Shown: in pieces, positions 1 through 6,403 of the stretch
Numbering within the stretch: position 1 is the stretch's first letter
Layout of the letters: each line of letters begins with the position of its first letter
From: DAOMNN01 sp050486545
Lineage (GTDB): Bacteria; Pseudomonadota; Gammaproteobacteria; Burkholderiales; Rhodocyclaceae
Assembly: GCA_050486545.1 (NCBI GenBank)
Contig: JBJHDM010000050.1
Location: forward strand, 1 to 23,134
Reading direction: 5' to 3'
DNA length: 23,134 nucleotides
Notes under the pieces: generated by a model
The model's database searches: none
Told to the model about the DNA's origin: nothing
The model's input: the letters and a program-made list of their open reading frames with translations, nothing else
Made by a program: the position numbers and the translations under genes

Positions 1-126
1 GCCAGAACTTCCGCACCGGCAGCAAGGCCGAGAGCACCGGCCACATCAACCCGAAATACGGGAGCAGCCCAGGGCGGACGTTCTACACCCACATTTCTGA
101 CCAGTACGCGCCATTTCACACCAAGG
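1..126 (+). pseudogene. tnpA: tnpA of Tn3-family transposon, segment 5' of the IS insertion (partial)
   Basis: Reading from base 3, the frame encodes a Tn3-family transposase segment with RTGSKAES, INPKYG and HISDQYAPFHTK. This is the strongly conserved stretch just before the YVLDGL block of the catalytic domain. The frame enters the IS at 127 and gains about 25 foreign residues before a TAA at 201-203. The gene is therefore truncated well before its C-terminus, and the missing part resumes at 3535. The N-terminal two thirds lie outside the window. Intact TnpA cuts and joins the transposon ends during replicative transposition; this copy should be dead. Confidence 0.9.
121..126 (+). repeat. 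Target site duplication of the IS21-family element, left copy
   Basis: CCAAGG sits directly outside the left IS end and is repeated directly outside the right end at 3529-3534. Deleting the IS plus one copy joins the two tnpA parts in frame (HTKVVNV), which fixes the borders. Six bp is within the range known for IS21-family insertions. Confidence 0.88.
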
Positions 127-163
127 TGTTGCCGGCTGCCCGAATCCGCACAAATCTGGCGTC
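127..163 (+). repeat. Left inverted repeat of the IS21-family element
   Basis: This 37-bp repeat begins TGTTGCCGGC and aligns without gaps to the reverse complement of 3492-3528, with about 27 of 37 positions identical. The inner 18 bases (around GCACAAATC.GGCGTC) match at 17 positions, which suggests that the inner block is the main transposase-binding site. Confidence 0.9.
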
Positions 164-208
164 GTTAATCGGCGGCGTCGAGCGGGCGCCGTCGGAGCCG
201 TAAACGGG

Positions 209-235
209 ACGAGGGCCGCGCGAATCGGCCCTCGT
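209..235 (-). terminator. Hairpin downstream of the IS gene cluster
   Basis: ACGAGGGCCG (209-218) and CGGCCCTCGT (226-235) form a perfect 10-bp stem with a 7-base loop. It lies between the stop of the last IS gene (259) and the IS end. Only a short T stretch (GTTT) follows on the minus strand, so it is a weak intrinsic terminator at best. It could equally block transcription entering the IS from tnpA. Confidence 0.5.
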
Positions 236-258
236 TCTCGCGGGGCAGCGCGGGTCGA

Positions 259-471
259 TCAGAACGACGGATCGTCGAACGGCAGCTCGGCCTGGGTGAG
301 GTGATCCTGGCGGTAGTGCTCGAGCAGCACGAGTTGGTAATGCGCCCAGATGCGCTCGCGCAGATCGTCGAGCAGCTCGATCACGGCCCGGGCCTGTTCG
401 GGCGTCCATGCGGCGTCGATGAGCAGTTCGAGCCCGCGCTGCAGCCCGGACGGCGGGTGGTAGGTCTTCAT
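259..471 (-). CDS. Small conserved-type IS accessory protein, 70 aa, function unknown
   Basis: The ATG at 471 overlaps the istB stop as ATGA, so translation is probably coupled to istB. The 70-residue product is acidic to neutral and predicted mostly helical: an N-terminal YHPPSGLQRGLELL stretch, then ALPHA-helix-like segments around TPEQARAVIELLDDLRE and IWAHYQLVLLEHYRQ, ending in an acidic PFDDPSF tail. There is no signal peptide, membrane segment or known catalytic motif. Its place as the third gene of the transposition operon suggests a transposition helper or regulator, but that is inference from position. The start is chosen for the overlap; a longer upstream reading in the same frame would run antisense-like through istB. 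Confidence 0.65.
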   Translation of the reverse strand: MKTYHPPSGLQRGLELLIDAAWTPEQARAVIELLDDLRERIWAHYQLVLLEHYRQDHLTQAELPFDDPSF

Positions 472-1226
472 TCGGAGCTCCGTGCGGATTTGCGTTTGCG
501 GGCGTTGGTGGCGGCGCGCTCCTGGGCTTCCTTGTGGCGCCAGGACTGGCCCTTGAGGGCGATGATCTCGGCGTGATGGACCAGGCGGTCGATGAGCGCG
601 ACCACGCAGGCGGCGTTGGGGAACACCTCGGACCACTCGGCGAAGGACTTGTTGGTGGTGATGAGGGTGCTCTTTTTCTCGTGACGGCGGCTGATGAGCT
701 CGAAGAGCAGATCGGCGTGGCGGTTCGAGTAGGAGAGATAGCCGACCTCGTCGATCACCAGCAGCGTGGGGCTGGCGTAGTGGCGCAGGCGGCGGCGCAG
801 CGCGGAGTCGGAGTCGAGCGCGGCCAACTCGCCCAGGAGCTGACCGGCGGTGGTGAAGAGCACGGTCTGTCCGCGCAGCACCGCCTGGTGGGCGATGTTC
901 TGCGCGATCGTGGTCTTCCCGAGCCCCGAGGGGCCGACCAGGATGGCGTTGGTGGCGGTCTCGAGGAAGGCGAGCGTCATCAGCTCTGCGATGGCGGCCT
1001 GGTCGCACTGCTCGGGCCAGCGCCAGTCGAAGTCGGCCAGCGGCTTGAAGCGGCCGATGTGCGCGCAGCGCAGCCGGCGCTCGAGTGAGCGTCGGGCGCG
1101 CTCGGTCTCCTCCCACTCGATGAGCGGGGCGATCCACGGGGCCTGGGCGCACTCGGCCCAGTGGCTCACCACCCCGTGCAGTTGCAGCGCACGGGCGCGC
1201 GCGAGCAGCGATTCAGGCGTCGTCAT
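468..1226 (-). CDS. istB: IstB, AAA+ ATPase helper of IS21 transposition
   Basis: This 252-residue protein is a standard-length IstB. The Walker A motif GPSGLGKT is at about residues 98-105 and Walker B LLVIDE at about 155-160, followed by the IstB-typical GYLSYSNRHADLLFELISRR and TTNKSFAEWSEVFP blocks. IstB is known to form ATP-dependent assemblies on DNA, select the target and stimulate the IstA transposase. Its ATG lies inside the end of istA (14-nt overlap), which is typical of translational coupling. The C-terminal tail is basic (KRKSARSSE). The gene appears complete, with no frameshift. Confidence 0.95.
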   Translation of the reverse strand: MTTPESLLARARALQLHGVVSHWAECAQAPWIAPLIEWEETERARRSLERRLRCAHIGRFKPLADFDWRWPEQCDQAAIAELMTLAFLETATNAILVGPSGLGKTTIAQNIAHQAVLRGQTVLFTTAGQLLGELAALDSDSALRRRLRHYASPTLLVIDEVGYLSYSNRHADLLFELISRRHEKKSTLITTNKSFAEWSEVFPNAACVVALIDRLVHHAEIIALKGQSWRHKEAQERAATNARKRKSARSSE

Positions 1227-2703
1227 GGTCGTCCTCCAGCAGGCGGTCGTAGCCGGCCAAGGGGTGGGCGCGCACGGTGACGTCGCGCGTCTTCAGATGC
1301 GCGGGCAGCGGCACGCCCAGCGGCGGGGGCGCCTCGCGCCGGCGCTCGAGCGCCAGGCGTACCGCGTTGGGATGCGGCACGCCGCGCGCGAGCGCCTCGT
1401 CGACGGCGGCGCCCAGTTCGTCCGCGCCGTAGCGGTCGAGCAGGTCGGTGAGCGCGCGCGTGGTGCGCCCGAGCGGCTCACCGCGCTCGGCGGCCTGGGC
1501 GAGCAGCGCCTGGCAGGTGGGCACGGCCGCCGTCAGGCGGTCGGTGGCGCGGTGGGCGCGGGCCGCGTGCTTGTGCGCGACGAGCGCCTCGAGGTGCGCG
1601 GCAGACTCGATCTGCTGGCGGCGGTCGTAGCTGCGCGCGTGGGTGGCGATGACGTCCTCGCCGTCGAGGATGCGCACCCGCAGCGGGTCGGCGCACACGG
1701 TGAGGGGGCGCCGTACATGGGTGTGGGGGATCGAGTAGTCGTTCAGGTCGAAGCGCACGTACGGGGTCTTGCCCGCCGACACCGCGCGCAGCTCGTCGGT
1801 CGGGAACGGCGCCTGGGGCCGCGCGAGCAGGCGCTCGCGCTCGGCCGCAAAGGCCTCGGCCACCGTCATCGAGGCGTCCTCGGGGCAGCGCCGCGCGCCG
1901 GCGGCGCCCTCGCACCAGGCCTGGGCCTGCGCGTTCAGGTCGTCCAGATCGGCGAAGGCGCATCCGGCGAAGAAGGCCTCGCGCACGTAGCGGATCGCGC
2001 GCTCGACGCGCCCCTTCTCGTTGCCACGCGCCACCGCCACCGGGCGCGGCTCGAAGCGGTAGTGGCCGGCGAGCGCGAGCAGGGTCGGGTGGAAGCGGAT
2101 CGCGTTGCCGCAACGCTCGAGCACCGCGCTCTTCAGATTGTCGTAGAGGGCGATGCGCGGCACCGCGCCCCAGCACTCGAAGGCGCCGACGTGGCCGCGC
2201 AGGAAGTTCTCCATGCGCGCATCGAGGAAGAAGCGCAGATAGATCTGGCGCGACCACGACAGCACCATGACGAAGGCCATCAGCGGACGGCGCGCGCGCC
2301 CGATCGTCAGGTGCCCGAAGTGCCCCCAGTCGACCTGGGCCTGCTCGCCGGGCAGGGTGCGTAGCCGCAGGTAGGCCTCGGCGCTCGGGCGCGGGCGGTG
2401 GCGGGCGATGAGGTGGCGGAAGTGATCGGGGCGCCCGGGGTAACCGCGTGCGCGCACCATGTCGTAGAGCCGCGCGGCGGTGAGGCGCGGAAACTGCGCG
2501 AGCGTCTCGTGGAGGAAGGGCAGATAGGGGTCGATCGCCGAGGCGCGCTGCACGGAGCCGTGCCGGGGCAGGCCGGCCTGGGCGAGCACGCGCGCGACGG
2601 TGTCGCGGTGCAGCCCGAGCTGCGCGGCGATGGTGCCGATGCGCCAGCGCTCGGCGTGGTAGTAGCGCAGGATCTGCGCCTCGTGTTCAGGGGACAGGGC
2701 CAT
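1213..2703 (-). CDS. istA: IstA, DDE transposase of IS21 family
   Basis: The 496-residue protein has an N-terminal helix-turn-helix (about residues 20-42, RIGTIAAQLGLHRDTVARVL) that should bind the element ends. An RNase H-fold catalytic core follows, with D125 (QVDWGHFG), D188 (ALYDNL) and E234 (NEKGRVERAIRY) as the likely DDE triad. The C-terminal part includes VRFDLNDYSIPH, common in IstA. It cuts and strand-transfers the IS ends. The ATG at 2703 is kept because it gives the full N-terminal helix-turn-helix. The preceding cysteine-rich frame ends 17 nt inside the gene and istB begins inside its 3' end, so three genes are chained. All motifs are present, so it is probably functional. Confidence 0.95.
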   Translation of the reverse strand: MALSPEHEAQILRYYHAERWRIGTIAAQLGLHRDTVARVLAQAGLPRHGSVQRASAIDPYLPFLHETLAQFPRLTAARLYDMVRARGYPGRPDHFRHLIARHRPRPSAEAYLRLRTLPGEQAQVDWGHFGHLTIGRARRPLMAFVMVLSWSRQIYLRFFLDARMENFLRGHVGAFECWGAVPRIALYDNLKSAVLERCGNAIRFHPTLLALAGHYRFEPRPVAVARGNEKGRVERAIRYVREAFFAGCAFADLDDLNAQAQAWCEGAAGARRCPEDASMTVAEAFAAERERLLARPQAPFPTDELRAVSAGKTPYVRFDLNDYSIPHTHVRRPLTVCADPLRVRILDGEDVIATHARSYDRRQQIESAAHLEALVAHKHAARAHRATDRLTAAVPTCQALLAQAAERGEPLGRTTRALTDLLDRYGADELGAAVDEALARGVPHPNAVRLALERRREAPPPLGVPLPAHLKTRDVTVRAHPLAGYDRLLEDDHDDA

Positions 2704-3130
2704 GGCGGGGCGGACTCCGTTCGGATCGGGGGCAAGGGCGCCGAACCGACGAGTGCAGGAAGTCCTGACGCACGAACGGGGACAGTGCGCGGTGGCACAG
2801 GTGGCACTGCCCGCTCGCGGACGGTACGGACTCGGGCACGGATTCGGGCACGGTCGGCGCGGTCCTTACTTCAACAGGCGGGGCCGGCGGTGGAGAACCC
2901 TGATGCGTCACTTCCTGGCGTCGCGCGCGGTAGCGGCGCTGGCGTTGGGCGTGCGTCAGGCGCCCCGGGAAGCTCGCCTGGTAGCGCGCGCCGGCTGCCC
3001 GCAGCGAGGCCGCGCGGGCGCGCTGAGCGCAACCGGCGGCGCAGTAGCGCTGCCCCCGGTCACAGTGGCTGCAGATCAGCACCGCCGCGCGGCATGCGGC
3101 ACAGAGATAGCGTCGTCCGGTCGACTCCAT
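2687..3130 (-). CDS. Cysteine-rich putative zinc-binding protein carried by the IS, 147 aa
   Basis: Cysteines sit at 10, 13, 20, 23, 30 and 34 (CAAC, CSHC, CAAGC), which looks like a compact zinc-ribbon or treble-clef fold. A very basic helix follows (about 36-71, rich in R and Q, with RQRRYRAR). After a proline-rich linker (about 80-108) comes a second CHLC knuckle at 109-112. This layout suggests a nucleic-acid-binding protein. From memory, similar RRYLC..C...CSHCDRGQ proteins occur beside IS21-type transposases in proteobacteria, with no function assigned. The frame overlaps the istA start by 17 nt, consistent with one operon. The start has only a weak ribosome site, so the exact N-terminus is uncertain. 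Confidence 0.7.
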   Translation of the reverse strand: MESTGRRYLCAACRAAVLICSHCDRGQRYCAAGCAQRARAASLRAAGARYQASFPGRLTHAQRQRRYRARRQEVTHQGSPPPAPPVEVRTAPTVPESVPESVPSASGQCHLCHRALSPFVRQDFLHSSVRRPCPRSERSPPRHGPVP

Positions 3131-3220
3131 GGGCCCTGGGGCCGGTGGGAGACTCGACGCCAGCGCCCACTTCGTGAAAGACTACGGGCGCAACGACCGC
3201 GCAGGCTTGCGCGGGTGTGG

Positions 3221-3266
3221 GGCGCGACACTGGGGATGACTTGGCGGTTTGAGCCGGTGTCGCGCC
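3221..3266. repeat. Inverted repeat, 13-bp arms, in the IS non-coding region
   Basis: GGCGCGACACTGG (3221-3233) and CCGGTGTCGCGCC (3254-3266) are complementary at 12 of 13 positions around a 20-base spacer. The structure lies upstream of the IS genes. It could form an RNA hairpin or act as an operator; no function can be assigned from sequence. Confidence 0.7.
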
Positions 3267-3373
3267 TGCGTTGCCACAGGCCGATCCCGATTGTGCGCGC
3301 ATCGGCCACCCGGGCGCCCAACGCCCTCCCTCCCGATTGCACGAACATCCCGGCCGCCCGCCTCCGGCGCGCC

Positions 3374-3428
3374 GTGGTGAGGGGCGTTTCCAGTCGCCCT
3401 ACGGGCGCCTTCCAACGCCCCTCACCAC
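3374..3428. repeat. Long hairpin, perfect 15-bp arms with a nested inner stem
   Basis: GTGGTGAGGGGCGTT (3374-3388) is the exact reverse complement of 3414-3428. Inside it CGCCC (3395-3399) pairs with GGGCG (3403-3407). The 55-nt structure is near the right IS end. A role in shielding the IS genes from incoming tnpA transcription, or in binding a regulator, is possible, but there is no T-run to call it an intrinsic terminator. Confidence 0.75.
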
Positions 3429-3491
3429 CGGCCCCCAACGCTTTGATCTCGGCACACGACACGACGGTGACGGCGTGCTTCGAGGGGCGTT

Positions 3492-3528
3492 GACGCCGGA
3501 TTTGTGCGGGAATGAACCGCCGTTAACA
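3492..3528 (-). repeat. Right inverted repeat of the IS21-family element
   Basis: Read on the minus strand it begins TGTTAACGGC and contains CCCGCACAAATCCGGCGTC, matching the inner block of the left repeat. The outer bases end in ACA on the plus strand, giving the TG...CA ends usual for IS21. Confidence 0.9.
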
Positions 3529-3534
3529 CCAAGG
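3529..3534 (+). repeat. Target site duplication of the IS21-family element, right copy
   Basis: CCAAGG repeats the left copy at 121-126 and is followed by TCGTGAACGTC, the continuation of tnpA. One extra A is shared with the left flank but belongs to the IS end on the right, so the duplication is scored as 6 bp. Confidence 0.88.
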
Positions 3535-4334
3535 TCGTGAACGTCGGCGTGCGCGATTCGACCTACGTGCTCGACGGCCTGCTGTACCACGAGTCCGACT
3601 TGCGGATCGAGGAGCATTACACCGACACGGCGGGCTTCACCGATCACGTCTTCGCCCTGATGCACCTCCTGGGCTTCCGCTTCGCGCCGCGCATCCGCGA
3701 CCTGGGCGACACCAAGCTCTACATCCCGAAGGGCGACGCCGCCTATGACGCGCTGAAACCCATGATCGGCGGCACGCTCAACATCAAGCACGTCCGCGCC
3801 CATTGGGACGAAATCCTGCGGCTGGCCACCTCGATCAAGCAGGGCACGGTGACGGCCTCCCTGATGCTCCGAAAGCTCGGCAGCTACCCACGCCAGAACG
3901 GCCTGGCCGTGGCGCTCCGCGAGCTGGGCCGCATCGAGCGCACGCTGTTCATCCTGGACTGGCTGCAAAGCGTGGAACTGCGCCGCCGCGTGCATGCCGG
4001 CCTGAACAAGGGCGAGGCGCGCAATGCGCTGGCCAGGGCAGTGTTTTTCAACCGCCTGGGTGAAATCCGCGACCGCAGTTTCGAGCAGCAGCGCTACCGG
4101 GCTAGCGGCCTCAATCTGGTAACGGCTGCCGTCGTGTTGTGGAACACGGTCTATCTGGAACGGGCTGCGCACGCGCTGCGTGGCAACGGCCATGCCGTTG
4201 ATGACGCGCTGTTGCAGTACCTGTCGCCGCTCGGTTGGGAGCACATCAACCTCACCGGCGATTACCTCTGGCGCAGCAGCGCCAAGATCGGCGCGGGCAA
4301 GTTCAGGCCGCTACGACCGCTGCAACCGGCTTAG
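3535..4334 (+). pseudogene. tnpA: tnpA of Tn3-family transposon, segment 3' of the IS insertion
   Basis: This is the C-terminal 265 or so residues of a Tn3-family TnpA. It begins VVNVGVRDSTYVLDGLLYHE and carries the conserved HYTDTAGFTDHVF, LGFRFAPRIRDL, GEIRDRSFEQQRYRASGLNL and WNTVYLERA blocks. These hold the later part of the catalytic core and the C-terminal helices. It ends WRSSAKIGAGKFRPLRPL, and the stop lies within the first bases of the terminal repeat, as usual in Tn21-type elements. The first codon is completed by G126 on the far side of the IS, so no base has been lost. A GTG at 3537 could start translation of a fragment, but no Shine-Dalgarno site supports it. Confidence 0.92.
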
Positions 4335-4367
4335 CGTGCTTTATTTTCCGTTTTCTGAGGCGACCCC
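4330..4367 (-). repeat. Terminal inverted repeat of the Tn3-family transposon (38 bp)
   Basis: On the minus strand it begins GGGGTCGCCTCAGAAAACGG and ends AATAAAGCACGCTAAG. This agrees with the Tn21-subgroup 38-bp terminal repeat recalled from memory, with perhaps one difference in the first ten bases. It overlaps the tnpA stop codon and marks the outer boundary of the transposon. The next base (4368) starts the LysR fragment. Confidence 0.9.
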
Positions 4368-4910
4368 CTGCAGCGTGCCGAAGAGCCGGAGACTCATGCC
4401 GTTCTGGCCGGATGGACAGATCCCGGTCGAGGCGCGGAGCTGCGGGGCGACGGCTTCGACTTCGCCCTGTCTGCGGCTGCCTGGCAGTGGCCTGGCTGGA
4501 TATGCGAGCCGCTGTGGCATGACACGCTGGCGGTCGCCCTTGCCAAGCGCTCCCACCTGCTCGCCTACCGTGAAGTGCCGTGCCAGGAAGTGCTCAAGCA
4601 GCCCTTGATCTGCTCGCAGTCCACGGCCGATGAACCATGGCGCATGACCGTACAGCGCGTGTTCGATAACGCGCTGCAAGAGCGAGAGCAAACGGTGGAG
4701 ACATTCGACGTGGCGATGACGCTGGTTGCCGCTGGGTACGGGATCGCCATTGCGCCTGCCACGAGACTGGCGGGCTACCTGCGCCGAGGCATCGCCGTGC
4801 GGCCGCTGGCCGGCGCACCGGCCATCGTAATGGCCTATCTGCTTCGCCCTGATCTTTCGCTGGCAGGCTCACGGGCGAGATTCGTTCGACGCGCGCGCTC
4901 GCTGTCCTGA
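4368..4910 (+). pseudogene. LysR-type regulator, C-terminal effector-binding fragment cut by the Tn3 transposon
   Basis: One open frame runs from the transposon edge to a TGA at 4908-4910, about 180 residues. It resembles the C-terminal half of a LysR substrate-binding domain: FDFALS, WICEPLWHDTLAVALAKRSHL, LKQPLICSQS, VETFDVAMTLVAAGYGIAIAPATRLAGYL and VRPLAGAPAIVMAYLLRP. The N-terminal helix-turn-helix and first half-domain are missing; they should lie beyond the other end of the transposon. From memory, LysR proteins with this C-terminus occur in integrative conjugative elements of proteobacteria, next to the integrase, as here. A GTG at 4575 gives a shorter frame but would not fold as a domain. 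Confidence 0.82.
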
Positions 4911-4926
4911 ACGCACCCCGCGGGCA

Positions 4927-6195
4927 TCACTCGCGCTCGATGGCTTTCAGCAGTGCCCTGCGCCGCTTGGACAGCGGGCCGAAGGTTTCCATGACCCCGC
5001 TCATCGAATCGCCGCGAGCCAGCGCATCCAGGATGTCAGCCCAGTCCTGCATGATGATCGCCCGCGAGGCGATGTACTTCGTGTGGTCATACGGCGCGCG
5101 TGAGGAATCCTTCTTCCGCTTCGAGTGCGCCAGTTGCAGGTCGACCCGATTCTCGGGATAGCTCAACAATCCGAGCAGCGTCGTCGCCGTCGAGCGGAAG
5201 CCATGCGACGAGAACTGACCACCGTAGCCCATGCGCTCCAACACCTTGTTGAGCGTCGTGGCGGACATCACTTCTCCCGGCTTCCGATAGCTGGGGAACA
5301 GCACCTTGCCACCACCAGTCAGCGTGTGGAGTTCCTTCAACAGCACGATCGCCTGCTTCGAGAGCGGAACGATGTGAGGCTGGCGCATCTTCATGCGCCC
5401 TTCGGGAACCGTCCAGATGGCATTGTCCAGATCGAACTCAGACCAGTACGCCTTGCGCAGCTCGGCCGTGCGGACAAACGTCAGCGCCATCAGCCGCAGC
5501 GCGATCACGGTAGTCCGGTAGCCCGCATCGTCCACGCTGTTCAAGAACTTCGGGATGTCCTGCCACGACAGCGGCGGGTTGTGCCGAACCCTCGGCCGCT
5601 TCACTGATCGCTTCAGCAACGCAGTCGGGTCGTTTTCGCAAAGCCCTTCTCCCGATGCGTATGCGAAGAGCTGACCACTCCACTGCCGGATCAAGATCGC
5701 CACCGTAGGAGCGCCGCGATCAACCACCCCTTGGATGATGGGCCGCAGGTGAGATGCCTTGATCGCGCCGATCGGCAGCTTGCCGAGCTTGGGAAACACG
5801 TCCTTCTCAAGATAGGTCTTCACCTGGCCGGCGTAATAGTCGCTCCAATGCACGTTGCTCGCCATCCACCTGCGGGCAACTTCCTCGACGGTGTGCTCGT
5901 TCTGCTCGACTTGGTTGGCGATCTTGACCCGCTTCTCCAGGATCGGATCACGCCCCTCGCGAATCAGATTGCGCGCCCAATCTCGCTCCTGTCGTGCAGC
6001 CTCCAGAGTCACCTTGGGGAACGGACCAATCGAGTAGACCTGCGCGGCGTTACCCAGGCGATACCGATACCACCAGAGCTTGCTTCCATTCGGCTGTATG
6101 CGCAGGAATAGGCTGCCGCCATCCCTGAGCGTGTAGGCCTTGGGCTTGGCTTGCGCCGTCTCGATCTTGCGTACTGTGAGGAGATTGAGAGCCAT
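4927..6195 (-). CDS. int: Tyrosine-recombinase integrase of an integrative element
   Basis: The 422-residue protein has the P4/ICE-type integrase layout. An N-terminal arm-binding domain (about 1-90, YTLRDGGSLFLRIQPNGSKLWWYRY) is followed by a SAM-like core-binding domain (about 100-190) and the catalytic domain. Catalytic residues are visible as R242 (TFVRTAELRKAYWSEFD), a likely K269 hairpin, H331 and R334 (SSHGFRSTATTL), H357 (QLAHS) and Y374 (DHTKYIASRAIIMQ). All are present, so it should be active. It excises and integrates the element at the nearby attachment site in trpG. The ATG at 6195 has a GGAGGG ribosome site 10 nt upstream and a promoter behind it. The gene is less GC-rich than the host genes, consistent with transfer. 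Confidence 0.95.
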   Translation of the reverse strand: MALNLLTVRKIETAQAKPKAYTLRDGGSLFLRIQPNGSKLWWYRYRLGNAAQVYSIGPFPKVTLEAARQERDWARNLIREGRDPILEKRVKIANQVEQNEHTVEEVARRWMASNVHWSDYYAGQVKTYLEKDVFPKLGKLPIGAIKASHLRPIIQGVVDRGAPTVAILIRQWSGQLFAYASGEGLCENDPTALLKRSVKRPRVRHNPPLSWQDIPKFLNSVDDAGYRTTVIALRLMALTFVRTAELRKAYWSEFDLDNAIWTVPEGRMKMRQPHIVPLSKQAIVLLKELHTLTGGGKVLFPSYRKPGEVMSATTLNKVLERMGYGGQFSSHGFRSTATTLLGLLSYPENRVDLQLAHSKRKKDSSRAPYDHTKYIASRAIIMQDWADILDALARGDSMSGVMETFGPLSKRRRALLKAIERE

Positions 6196-6241
6196 GTGTA
6201 TAACGCCCTCCAGGGGAATCGTTACTCACATGATTATACAC
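6196..6241 (-). promoter_or_regulatory. Inverted repeat between the int promoter and int start
   Basis: GTGTATAA (6196-6203) and TTATACAC (6234-6241) are perfect 8-bp inverted arms. The distal arm overlaps the predicted -10 and the proximal arm touches the int ATG. The ribosome site lies between them. It could be an operator for autorepression or an RNA stem closing over the ribosome site; both are inference. Confidence 0.5.
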
Positions 6242-6261
6242 TTTTGCAGTGGCTTGGTCTA
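6233..6261 (-). promoter_or_regulatory. Predicted sigma-70 promoter of int
   Basis: On the minus strand a consensus -10 TATAAT (6238-6233) is preceded, at 17-bp spacing, by TAGACC (6261-6256), which matches four of six -35 consensus bases. It lies about 40 bp upstream of the int ATG. Nothing else in the element-host gap looks as promoter-like. Confidence 0.6.
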
Positions 6262-6352
6262 GACAACGACAGAACTCTCCAGACTATCAACCATTGAAAT
6301 TCAACGCGTTAGATATGCACCCCGGAACTCAGCGGCACTCTATGGCGCTCAA
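6242..6352. mobile_element. Terminal segment of the integrative element between int promoter and host junction
   Basis: About 110 bp of comparatively AT-rich DNA separate the int promoter from the host trpG sequence. It contains the palindrome GTCTAGAC (around 6258-6265) and probably holds integrase arm sites, though I could not define them. No gene is visible. The element extends left through int, the LysR fragment and the nested transposons, and continues beyond the window. Confidence 0.65.
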
Positions 6353-6378
6353 TCGTAGTTGTCGATCATCAGCAGCAT
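6349..6378 (-). pseudogene. trpG: trpG start codons left at the element-host junction (attachment site)
   Basis: The minus strand reads ATG (6378) then MLLMIDNYD and TGA. MLLMIDNYD followed by SFTYN is the universal N-terminus of anthranilate synthase component II (TrpG/PabA). A ribosome site (AGGAACGG) stands about 7-14 bases before the ATG, 25 nt after the BKACE stop, as expected for the next gene in an operon. The match breaks after codon 9, where element sequence supplies a stop. The attachment core is probably within 6350-6378. The rest of trpG should be at the far element end, with these codons rebuilt by the second copy of the core. Confidence 0.85.
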
Positions 6379-6403
6379 GGCGTTCTTCCGTTCCTGGTCC
6401 CGT

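Larger units (their letters stand above)
3131..3491. other. Non-coding istA-proximal region of the IS, rich in inverted repeats
   Basis: About 360 bp lie between the start of the cysteine-rich frame and the right terminal repeat. Short open frames exist on both strands, but none shows a recognisable family, ribosome site or consistent codon use. The main content is two large inverted repeats (3221-3266 and 3374-3428), listed separately. The promoter for the IS genes should be here, but I could not identify a convincing -35/-10 pair. Confidence 0.6.
127..3528 (-). mobile_element. IS21-family insertion sequence with two accessory reading frames
   Basis: The element is 3,402 bp long, bounded by 37-bp imperfect inverted repeats starting TGTT and flanked by CCAAGG duplications. 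It carries the IS21 signature pair istA (DDE transposase) and istB (AAA+ ATPase) in overlapping order on the minus strand. It also carries a cysteine-rich frame overlapping the start of istA and a 70-codon frame coupled to the end of istB. Most IS21 members are about 2-2.6 kb; the extra length here is these frames plus about 360 bp of non-coding DNA at the istA-proximal end. All its genes look intact, so it may be active. Confidence 0.93.
1..4367 (+). mobile_element. Right-hand end of a Tn3-family (Tn21-type) transposon, interrupted by an IS21-family element
   Basis: The transposon enters from the left edge and ends at a 38-bp terminal repeat (4330-4367). The visible content is the 3' half of tnpA, split by the IS at 127-3528. 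No tnpR, res site or passenger gene is in view; they would lie to the left. The repeat sequence and the TnpA motifs both fit the Tn21 subgroup. The DNA just outside the repeat continues as a LysR gene fragment, so the transposon landed in that gene. The 5-bp target duplication typical of the family cannot be tested without the other end. Confidence 0.88.

Noticed and set aside
472..1152. Upstream extension of the 70-aa IS protein into a 297-codon frame
   Set aside because: The extension lies within istB in another frame with low-complexity composition; the ATGA overlap gives the natural start.
850..2364. A 504-codon plus-strand frame across istA and istB
   Set aside because: It is a shadow of the two transposition genes, which have full catalytic motifs.
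4575..4910. A complete small protein starting at the GTG at 4575
   Set aside because: The LysR-like frame runs uninterrupted from the Tn3 end at 4368, so this is an internal codon of a truncated gene.
6196..6352. A tRNA gene 3' end as the integration site
   Set aside because: No tRNA-like stem or CCA end is seen; the junction matches the start of trpG instead.
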